Of a DNA stretch of 64,000 bases, positions 1-10,200 are shown one piece after another. The notes under the pieces were generated by a model. It was given only the letters and a program-made list of their open reading frames with translations. It did no database searches and had not been told where the DNA came from. This stretch comes from Brachycybe producta. Lineage: Eukaryota; Arthropoda; Diplopoda; Playtdesmida; Andrognathidae. The DNA lies in assembly GCA_036925085.1 (NCBI GenBank), contig JAUPFP010000009.1:4140233-4204232 (forward strand), read 5' to 3'. How positions within the stretch are numbered: the stretch's first letter is position 1; every line of letters begins with the position of its first letter. The position numbers and the translations under genes are program-made.

Positions 1-327
1 CTAAGTATTTTTCTCAGAATTTCCACAATTGCTTCGCTTATTCACCACATTCGACATTTTTTCTTTTCTTTTTAATTTCCAATTATTTTTCTAATAATAA
101 TTGGACACATTTATTATTTTTTTTTTCCCCTTTTCCTTTTTTTTTTTTTTAAAAAGTTAAATTTTAAATAAGTTGAGTTCTTGACTACTAAAAGTAATTA
201 ATATAAACATTTTTTTTCTTTCTAAATAGTCTAAAATTATTCGTAATTTAATAACACACCAAAAAAAAAACATTTTTATAATGTTCTTTTGACAACAGAA
301 TTAATACCAGTTGGTTATTTTTTTTTT

Positions 328-346
328 GGGGGGGGGGGGGGGGGGA
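328..346. repeat. poly-G tract
   Basis: A run of about 19 G follows a T run. Similar long C or G runs recur at 1612-1635, 30829-30841, 37921-37937 and 39177-39197. This is a simple repeat with no coding content. Such tracts often mark assembly or sequencing uncertainty. Confidence 0.85.
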
Positions 347-458
347 GAATTTATGTCTATTTTATTCTAAAAAATTAACTTAGGCCTACTGGCTTTGAAG
401 ATGACTCAGTTTAAGAGCCGAAACAATAGCCATTGTTGATTAAAAAAATTATTAAATA

Positions 459-524
459 CAAAATTGATGGCCTTCTTTATAGTGCTATATTTAATCAGCA
501 CTATAAAGAAGGCCATCAATTTTG
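459..524. repeat. perfect 28-bp hairpin with 10-nt loop
   Basis: Positions 459-486 and 497-524 are exact reverse complements, with loop 487-496. The stem core reads GATGGCCTTCTTTATAGTG. It is too regular for a typical microRNA precursor, which usually has bulges. It could be a minimal foldback element or a small-RNA hairpin. No second copy was noticed in the window. Confidence 0.7.
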
Positions 525-806
525 CATATATTAATTAAATTATGGAATAATTTGAAGACTATTTAGAGAAAAAAAAAAAAAAGATTTTTTATATTAATAT
601 TTTTTTTTTTGAAACATTTCAATTATTTCGTTTCATTTTCAAAAACTGACCATAACATGAAAATAACCCTTAATTTGAGGTGACCTTCTAATTTCTAACT
701 TCTAGAACTCTTTGAATATATTCTTTCCGGTGCAAAACTAAAAAAAAAAAAACTTCAATGTGTTTTCTAATAAACTAGAAAGGTAGCAGCAGCTCAATCA
801 CGTAAT

Positions 807-1115
807 ATCTAGTACACACATCTGGTGGTAATTTCAATGCATTTAAATAAATAAACGTGTTCTACAGAGCTCTGTGAAGGACAAACAAACAATATGTCGT
901 CGAATTCAATTTATTCATTTAATTAATCTGAAAATATTGAGATTAATACTTAAATATAATAATAGAAACTATTGACAAAATATTGATTTAGTATTTCAAT
1001 TTTAAAATATTAATAATAAAAGTCAATTTTTATTTGGTGTTCATGTCCTTCACTGGATTCCGTATAATTCACCTAAACACATTTTAATTTGAATTCATTT
1101 AACTCATGACTGTGG
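807..1115 (+). mobile_element. AT-rich foldback MITE, family P (copy 1)
   Basis: It starts near CTAGTACACACAT, then has ATGCATTTAAATAA, a TTCTACAGAGC block and an AT-rich centre. It ends with GTGTTCATGTCCTTCACTGG and TTTGAATTCATTTAACTCAT. The two ends are imperfect inverted repeats. Other copies are near 21552, 22020, 22976, 38211, 49976 and 51208. It has no coding capacity. Confidence 0.75.
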
Positions 1116-1129
1116 TGGTAATCTTTTAA

Positions 1130-1390
1130 AATGAACGTTTTTATTGACAACAATTAAAAAAAAAATATCGTCTTGCTTAATTAAAGTTGCCCAGGTCATT
1201 TTCAAACTCACCTAAAACGCTTATTTTGAAAGACGTCATCATAAAAAATATCCTTGTGTGATTGAACATTAAAACAACACTTCTAGTTTCTAAAACACTT
1301 TCTAGTTTCACTTCATTTCGCACTTTAAATACCGAATAATTAAAGAGTTTGCAAGACGTTTACACTTTAAAAACCACCTTAACGATATTT
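1130..1390. mobile_element. partial family F foldback repeat
   Basis: It contains the hallmark right-half words of family F: TATTTTGAAAGA, CTTCTAGTTTCTAAAACAC, TTTCACTTCATTT and an ACTTTAAAAACCACCTTAA end. The left half is degraded. A second F-like half lies at about 1400-1500 (TTATTTTGAAATATATCAA). Confidence 0.5.
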
Positions 1391-1694
1391 TTTCATGTTG
1401 ATATAGTTAAAAAAAAAAGTTTATTTTGAAATATATCAAAATGAAAAAAATATCTCTAAGTGATTGATCTACCCTTCTAGTTTTTAAAACACTTTTTTTT
1501 TTAATTTCTCTTAATTTTGTTCAAAAATCAGAACTTCATCAACCATTTTAATTTTCTTTTTGAAAACTAATTAAAACTAATTTATTAATTTGTGAGTTTC
1601 CTCGAGTTTCCACCCCCCCCCCCCCCCCCCCCCCCACACACACACATCGCAAAATGTCTCTAAAAACTAGAAATTAAACCGATTTTGGCATTAA

Positions 1695-2744
1695 TTAACC
1701 CTTCATTACCATATAATGCAACTCTTTGGCTTTTGTTTCGCTCTGCGCCTCTTTACGACAACGACCACGACCGGTTTCAGTATCGCTCTTTTGATTCTCG
1801 TCGTTCGAACCCGTTCCGTAGATCTCGTTATCGATAAAAACAGCGTCACAATTCACTAAACGACCGTTACGATCGCGATCCAACACAAACCCGTAACAAT
1901 CACTCTTCCACGGTTCGTCGTAGATATGTTCATCACTGTAAGACCGTTTCAGTACTTCATACACACCTTTATCCGCCGTTCTAGACGAATGAGTCCTGAT
2001 AACCGCATTCGGTTTCGTCAAATTCGTCCGTTCCGACGTCGGTCGCGGTGGAGGAGGTGCTGTCGGACGCGAAACTTTCCCTTTTGATCCGTTTCCAACC
2101 TTCTTTGACTCGTTCGACTCACTAAAAACAACATTCGGAACCGTTTTACATCTCGTTACCATGTTTGGAACCGTTTTCGACCTCGTAACCGGCTTCGGAG
2201 GAAGTATCGGCTTCGTTGTACTATCCGACCGAGCTCTAAAAACCTTTAAATCATTCAACTGTTTCTTATTTAGATATTCATCATGAGCAAATGTACGAAT
2301 CGGCTTAATAGGACCAGTTTTACGATTATTTTCTACGAAACCCGTCCTCTTTTCACAGTTTTCCTCTACTTTGAACGCCTTTCTTGACCTCAATTCACCT
2401 CTTTCGCGCTTAATTTCATCTTTTACTTCCTTCTGAACGTCATTAACGTCAAATCTATCCTGAAACATACGAGTTATTTCACTAACAACACTCTTACGTT
2501 CATCATTTGTCATCGTTTTGCTTCTAATTGGACTTTTTTTAATCGGACTCGTAACCACATGGCCACTTCTGACGTCACTCGTGACGTCATTGCGGTTTCC
2601 CGCGCTTAACTTCGTCTCACGAAAGTCACTTCCGGTTCCCGTTGACGATGGATTCGTAACGGTTTTGCTAGTTTCCGTAAACGAAACGGATCGTTTCTCA
2701 AATTTACGTAAAATATCTTGCACTTTTACGCGTTCATTTTCCAT
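1695..2744 (-). CDS. proline-rich, probably disordered protein (single exon seen)
   Basis: A 349-residue open frame runs from ATG at 2744 (context AGAATGG, with A at -3 and G at +4) to TAA at 1695. It opens MENERVKVQDILRKFEKRSV and is rich in Ser, Thr, Lys and Arg. It has a proline patch APPPPRP near residue 230 and a tyrosine motif EHIYDEPW near residue 275, which look like SH3- and SH2-type ligand sites. No folded domain, signal peptide or membrane segment is visible. Codon use is CpG-rich, unlike the flanking DNA, which supports real coding. The sequence TTCGTAG just upstream could be a splice acceptor, and ATGGTAATG near the stop could be a donor, so this may be one exon of a longer gene. 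A signalling adaptor or cytoskeletal scaffold is an inference only. A possible AATAAA (minus strand) lies about 115 bp past the stop. Confidence 0.7.
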   Translation of the reverse strand: MENERVKVQDILRKFEKRSVSFTETSKTVTNPSSTGTGSDFRETKLSAGNRNDVTSDVRSGHVVTSPIKKSPIRSKTMTNDERKSVVSEITRMFQDRFDVNDVQKEVKDEIKRERGELRSRKAFKVEENCEKRTGFVENNRKTGPIKPIRTFAHDEYLNKKQLNDLKVFRARSDSTTKPILPPKPVTRSKTVPNMVTRCKTVPNVVFSESNESKKVGNGSKGKVSRPTAPPPPRPTSERTNLTKPNAVIRTHSSRTADKGVYEVLKRSYSDEHIYDEPWKSDCYGFVLDRDRNGRLVNCDAVFIDNEIYGTGSNDENQKSDTETGRGRCRKEAQSETKAKELHYMVMKG

Positions 2745-2759
2745 TCTACGAATCAAAAA

Positions 2760-3960
2760 CTGATAAAGAAAGTAGAAAATGACCGTTTTTGACCTCGAAA
2801 TGTCAACATTATGGATGTTTTTTCACCTTGTAACTCACGAAGAAACGCACTTCACGTGATGATTTACAAGTTAATTAATCATCAACACTCATAACTCAAT
2901 TCTCTCAAGTGTTTTCCCCACTTGTTTAACTGATTAAAACCGTCTTTCAACTAATGTAAGCTGACAAAACTCCATAAAAAGCAATGGAAGTAAAACGATC
3001 ATTACGATAATTACTTCCTATTGTTAAAATAAGGTGCTGCCATCTGGAGGGTGTTTAGACTTCATAGCTGTATCCTATGAATCATATAAAGAAATAACGA
3101 AATGGCAGCCATTTTGTGTCACTTGTTATGAATAAATTAACAGGAGTTATTTTTAATTTATTACAATTTATTATCGTGCAACTTAAGAACGGTTTTTTTT
3201 AAATATTTTTGTAAAAGATGGTTGAATGAGAAAAAAAAATTAAATTAATAATATTAAAAAATTAACTTTTTAAAAAAAAAAATAATTTACCTTGCAAAGG
3301 ACACACGTGGAAGTCTCATGAAATAATTTAAAACATGATATTCACAGTAGTTATTACGAGTGACGTCAACTGATGAGACAAATGAGGACATTGTGCGCTG
3401 TATCTCTTGTTAAATTTCTGAAGCATCGCCTGTAGAGTAAATAATGGCAGATGAATTTAAATAAAAAAGTATATGGCGTCCAATTTACATATACCATGGC
3501 ATATCATTGCGTCATATTAGGACACCCAGTTATATCAATATTCTACTTCAGATATAGGACATAGTGTCTCCATTTAAATTTTATTTTTAGGCTATTTAGC
3601 ACAATTACAGCGCAACTCTTAAAAGCAACTGTGACGACATAATATTTTTTTACGATGATTATTACTAATAACTTATTAGTCCGATATGTACAAGGTGTCC
3701 ATAAAATATTAGATACATTTCGATAAAATTAAATAACATTTGAACCAAATAGCAGATGGAAACGAGACATTTTATGCTTAAGAAAGAACTAATAAAAGCT
3801 TTTTAAACATACTACAAGTCAAGAATGTTCCCAAGCCCCAATTATATAGGCACCGTGCACACAAACATAGTGCATGATATGATACTGACCTGACCCCATT
3901 TGTCCCCAGACAATATGCGCGCCTCATAACCCGCCTATTAGATAGCTGAGAGATCGCCTT
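2760..3960. other. intergenic sequence between the proline-rich exon and the protease
   Basis: AT-rich and mostly featureless. It holds a CACGTG E-box at about 2853 and a palindromic AAATGGCAGCCATTTTG near 3101, upstream of the minus-strand exon. A possible minus-strand AATAAA for the protease lies near 3580. No coding signal was found. Confidence 0.4.
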
Positions 3961-4289
3961 TCATAATTTCGAATGAATCCATTCGACATAATCTGAAACT
4001 CTTGTATAAATCCCAGGTATCCCTGGGGTCCCACAACCGATGCCTCCAGACACAATCCCAACTTGAGTCCACCGCGAGGTGGCGCTCTCTGCAAACACTA
4101 AGGGTCCTCCTGAATCTCCCTGGCACGCATCCTTAGAGCTGTTCTTATCCCCAGCACAAATGACTGATGGAATAATGCCTCTCGGTAAACTGGATCGAGT
4201 GGTTCCAATGGACCAAAATGTCCCATTGCATTCTGTGTTAGGAACTATTGGGATTAATGCTTCCTGTAGAATTGAACTGGAACTTCCAC
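3961..4289 (-). CDS. protease exon 6 (catalytic serine, stop)
   Basis: The acceptor is AAATTAG/GT at 4290-4289 and completes a Gly codon begun in exon 5. It encodes residues 267-374 and ends with TGA at 3961. It carries KDACQGDSGGP with the active serine and the primary-specificity Asp, plus the GCGTPGIPGIY segment and a terminal helix VEWIHSKL, all as in trypsins. Confidence 0.93.
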
Positions 4290-7200
4290 CTAATTTATTG
4301 CAACAAAAAAAAAAGTAAATTAATTTTTGGATTATGGGTGGTGGATTAGCTGAGACCAGTTCATAGGGCAAGGGCATCAGGTATGGGATAATAAGTAGAA
4401 CATGGTCAACAACGGGTTAAGAGGCTACATCACAAAATTACTTCGAAAAATCTCCACAAAAAGAGCTAGCTTCGTTTTTCTATTGAGCAGAAAAAATGTT
4501 AGTTTTTAAAATCCACAGTCGCAGTGGCAATATGTTTATTTTTCATATTTAAAGTTGTCCAATTTTGATGGTTCAAAGTGCAATGCGCACCTTAAATATA
4601 TGCTGATCGAGTGATAGAATGACGAAAAATTGGTAAGTGTTTTTCTATTTTTAAAAACTATTTCAAAATCGTGAATTTCTAACTCGTATGTTAAACTCCA
4701 TTTAGGACGCGTTCGTAAGAAAAAACATCCATTAAAATGTTGGTAAAAATACCTAAAAATATTTTTTTTTAAAACTAGAAAAAATTCAGCACGTGTGCCA
4801 ATGTGTTGACTTCACTGTAGTTCACTTGTATTTTCCAAAAAAAATATTTTTAGGTATTTTTACAAACATTTTAATGGATGTTTTTTTCTTACGAGCGCGT
4901 ACTCGATGGAGTTTAACATAAAGAGTTAGAAATTCGCGATTTAGAAATAGTTTTTAAAAATAGAACCGCACTTACCAATTTTTTGTCGTTCTATCACTCG
5001 ATCAGCATATATTTAAGGTGCACATTGCACTTGGAAAAATTAATATTGGACAACTTTAAATATGAAAAATAAACATATTGCCACCGCGACTACTGTGTAT
5101 TTCAAAAATTAATGTTTTTTCTTTAACATTGGGTCTATGGGCTCAATAGAAAAACGATGCTAGCGCTCTTTGCGGAGATTTTTTGAAGTAATTTTGCGAT
5201 GTAGCCTCTTGAAGGTCACACCACAAAGTGGATCACAGGTTAAAATTTTGACTATGATATACACTGTAGCTCAAACATCCAAGAAAGTTGAGAAAATAAA
5301 CGAAAAGAAATTAAAATTACCAAATTCAGTGGAACCCCATCCGATAACAGATGCCCTTAGGGTGTCCAAATCAGAATCAGGAAGACAAATGGGCTGAATT
5401 GTTTTTGTGTAAGACTCTAAACCGGAAAACTTCAAAACTGCAACATCGTGATAGAGTTGTGGTGTTCTGTAGTCTGGATGAATAATCACTTCAGTCGCAT
5501 TCAATTCAACATCCGATGAAACATCATTATTTGGCTGGAAATTGATTGATCCCATTTTCAACACATAAGTGTCTGACTCAATTCTATAGCAAATAAAAAG
5601 AAAACTTAACACTTGAACTTCAATTTGAACTCTCTGAACAGGGGTTCCAATATATAGATAGACAAAACCTCTGAGACTGGCCTGACAAAGTGGTCTGTGT
5701 CAAGGGACACTCCTTGTATAAGAGAGGGCACTTAAGGCAAACAACCTCCAAAAAAAAACACATCTACAAAAATAAATTCAACTAGAAAACTTGTCACTTG
5801 AACTTCAACCTGTATCCTCTCAACAGGGTTCCAACTTTTAAAAAAGTTTTTTTTTTCTAAGTTGGAACCCAGCTCAGAGGGTAACGGTCGAAGTTCAAGT
5901 GACAAGTTTTCTAGTTGAATTTATTTTTTAAATTTTTTTTTTTTGAGATTGTTTGCCTTAAGTGTCCTCTACACATGGAGTGTCACTTCAGACGGACCAT
6001 TTTGTCGCGCCACATAAATTTGACAAAAGAAGGTCTCAGCCACCAATGACGAAAACAACAGCGGAATGCACTGACAACATTTTGTTGTTTTCAACTGTGA
6101 TCTGTATGAAGTACACCTTGTTTATACAAAATGGCGACGGACAAGAGTGTCCCGTGTGAAGTAGCACAACTTAGTTCTGCCACAAGTGGCGACCACTTAA
6201 GTTTGTGTCAGTGATGATCAAGATCATACCAGTGGCCCACATTGACAGCAGGTCATTGTTTTCAATGGTGGTTTCGTGTGAAGCAGGGCCCGTTTTTTGG
6301 CACCACCAAATTAGCTCCACAAAGTGGTTCGTGCAGTGGCTTAACCTTACCTATTATCGAAACAGTGAGCTGCAGTTAAAACCATTCCTTTAGAAAGAAG
6401 TGATCCACCACAAAGAAATATTTTATCCATTCCTAATCGAATGTAGATTCCAACCTTAATTTTGAACAATTACAAAATATTAATAAATTAATTTAAAAAA
6501 AAAACATTTAAGATCTTGTTGAAGAATTTCAACATCACTATTACCTTTTTTTTAAAATGACAATTGACCATTCATAATAATTCATTTATTCTAGGCTATT
6601 TAATGTACAGGCAATTAGAAATCGGGACGAGCAGAAGTTGGCTCCGCCCTTTTTATGACGACAAGCAACTTCTAATTGATTGGTTATGTAAGTCTGACGT
6701 CACATGCTCCTCCGCCCTTTTCAACGTCGAACTACACAACAAACCAATTAGAAGTTGCCAGTCGTCATAAAAAGGGCGGAGCCAACTTCTGTTCATCCCG
6801 ATTTCTAATTGCCTGTTTTTAATGTCACTAATCCGCATGCGCAGTAAGCCGTTAGAGCTCTAAGTCAAGTATACTTGACCAGAACATTATATAATATTGA
6901 AGCGTGCATTTTGAAAACGTTGTAAATGCCAAAATTTAATTTTTTTTTCAGGAGATAAGAGAAAAATAAAAAAACAACAAATTTCCCACTAAACCAATCA
7001 GATTAAAGGCCATAAAATATTCTAATACAATTTACAGGAAGCTAAGAAACGAAGAGAATTTATTAAAAAAATATTAATCAGTTTTATTAGAATATTTTTT
7101 TTAAAAAAAATTTTAAACTTCATTTCATTTTCAAAAACGTTGTAAATGTCAACATGCTGACAAGTTGTCACTATTGTGATATTGTTGGCATTTACAACGT

Positions 7201-10200
7201 GACTTATAGTCACTAAGTGACTGGCCATGTTGACATTCGAATGGCTCTTGGGCTGTTACAACGTTATTACTTTGCACAAGCAAATTCCCCTGCAGAAAGC
7301 AATCGGCGTTTACACAACCCAATTTTCGATTAAAAACGTATTTCACCCTTGTGTGGCATTTACAACGTTTTGGAAGTGCACGCCGTATATATAAACTAAC
7401 CCAATGGGGTTAACATGGTTTATGAACAGCTGATTTTTTTTTTACTTTTCAACTATTTTGTCTTTCAGAGGTGCAAAATGAAGAGAAACTTGAATGTGTT
7501 TTAAAAACTAGAAGGGTTGCTCAATCAGTTAAGATTATTTTCATGTTGACATTTTTCAAAATAAACTTTTTTATAGATAATAATTTTAAAAATGTCATCT
7601 ACTTAAAGTTGGGCCATTTTTAAAATCACCATAAAAAGCTTATTTTGAAAGATATCAACACGAAAATAATCTTAATTGATTGAGCTATATCCTTCTAGTT
7701 TTTAAAACACATTCAAGTTTCTCTTCATTTTGCTATCCTGAAAGACAGAATAATAATCAAAGAGTTCGAAAGGCCCGGTTTATACTTTTAAAACCAGTTT
7801 AATCTTAATTAAACTTCCAATTAACTTACAATAAATGGATATTTTTCATTAGATGGCACATCCTCGCCATCAATAACCGTTATATGAAACTCTCTTTTCA
7901 ATCTGATCGAAGAATCCTCCTTTTGTTTTGCACATTCTAAATAATTAAAAACAATTTACAGAAATTAAAAATTCAATTTAATTAAGTCAGCTACGTTTTT
8001 TGAAAAACAAATTTTAATAAAACAAAAAAAAAAAAACTTTTGAAAGTGTTTTCGAAACTAGAAGAGTAAATTAATAATATAATTTTAATGTGAACAAATC
8101 TCGTTCAGTGATCTAGTTTTGAAATCACATTTCAAGTTTCTTCTTAAAGGTGGCTGAATAGATATTTATTTTGTTTTCATTCCTCCAGATGGCGCCACTG
8201 CAGTGGCAATTATGTTTTTAAGGAGGTCTCAAGTCCTCTCCATCTGCGGTAATTCAAAGTGGTTTTAGAAACTAGAATAGTTTGTGATAATGTTAAAGGT
8301 TTTTTTTTTTTCATGATGATATCTTTCAAAATAAACTTTTTATCACAGTTTGAAATACTGTCATAAAAAGTTTATTTTTAAAAATATCATCATTCATGAA
8401 ATGTCAATGGAACACCACCCCCTCCCAAAAAAATGCGTTTAAACTTTAAAACCACCTTAATTACTTTTAACTGTGACATTTATTTTAAATTAAATCACTT
8501 TAATTATTATATTAAATAATAATTACCTTCTTTTGCAATTAAATTCTGATTTGTCTGCTTCACCTGTGGTTGTTGTGGTTCAACTTTTGTTGCTGAAGAA
8601 TTACAACAAACACGTGGTTCAGTTACTTCCCAGCCACATATGCTCGGATTTGCATTCTTGTGAGCTGTTTCCGCTTGACCAGCACCTTCAAGTGTCCTTC
8701 TGCAACTGGACAATGGCATACAAACCATTTTACCATCGCACACTCTGATGATAGGCACTGCCTTAGGAAAAATAACACGGTGGTGGGATTCTACAATGTA
8801 ATATATGTCAAATCATTAAAATCGTAATAAATTTAAAAAGTGGGTCGCAGGGACTTCTGAGCCCTTTGACAAACATTCAGCCATCTGAAGGTGTCTCAGC
8901 AATAAATTTGCTAAAAATAAAAAGATTTACAATGTGTGGATTGTAAGTTAACGGAAAAAAAAAATCAAAGTATGTTAGAAACTAGAATAGGTAAATATTA
9001 ATTATTAGTTCAATGATGATATATTTTTTAATAATAAACTTTTAACTTAATGGCTGTTTGAAAATGATAGGATTTCACTTTTTTCATCAAAATTTAGCTA
9101 AAAAAAACTTTAAAATTAATATTTAAGAGGCTAGATACATCGTTTAGTTCAAAATTTCTCCGAATGTAGGCGCTGCGATCGTTGTTGATTGAAAAACGGT
9201 TTTTTAACGTTTTTTCTCCCGGTTCGAAGTCACATAATAATTAATAGAAAAATAATTTCGCGTGCTAACCTTATAAAAAGAAAACATTGTGAAGCCAGTA
9301 GATTAATGCACGTAATAATTATTTTGTTATTGTTCTGAGTTGTTTTTAACGGGAGTTCTTCAAATGTTTGGGTGACGGTTTTTTGCTCCTATGGGACTTA
9401 ACATGGAGTTAAAAAAACGTAAGATTTTAAATGTTATTTAAAAATAGAAAGCCCTTTTCAAATTTAGAAAAAGGAATAATCCTGAAGGCAATAAACACAT
9501 GTAAGTACGTGCTAATTTTTCTGATTGCTCTAAATCATTTTTAATCAGAGTTCTCTTAACTTTTGTTGGACGGTATTTTAGTCCTATGGGACTTAACATA
9601 GAGTTAAAAAACGTACGATTTTAAACGTTATTAAAAAATAGAAGGACCTTTTCAACATCTATAAAAAGGAAACATCGTGAAGCCAATACATGAATGTATG
9701 TGCTAATTATTTTGTTATTGTTCTAAATCGTTTTTAACGAGAGTTTTTCAAATGTTTGTGGGACGGTTTTGGGGCCAATGGGATTTAACATGGGGTTGAA
9801 AAAACGAACGACTTTGAACGTTGTTTAAAAATAGAAAGACCTTTTCAAAAATTATATAAATCGAGCACATGAAGAACAATAGTTTTTATTGCATTTTGCG
9901 CTTTACTGTATTTGAATTGAGCGATTGTGAGGCGATTTCTTTCAGTTTTAGTAACACTATATAAGAACACTCATTTGTCTCGTTGTCGTCTGCTCAAAAC
10001 AACAAGATGGACGTGGATCTAGGCTCTTAAAAAAATACACCAAAAAAAGTTTATTTTGAAAGATATCTTCAGGAAAATATTTGTATCTAAACGTCGACTA
10101 TTCTAGGTTTTTTTTTTTTTAAAACTGAATTGAATCTTTTCTTAAGAGGCTACATTGCAAAATTATTTCGAAAAATCTCCACAAAGAGCGCCAGCATCGT

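Noticed and set aside
2742-2756. TTG start upstream of the proline-rich frame
   Set aside because: An in-frame ATG with good context is four codons downstream, and TTG starts are not expected in nuclear genes.
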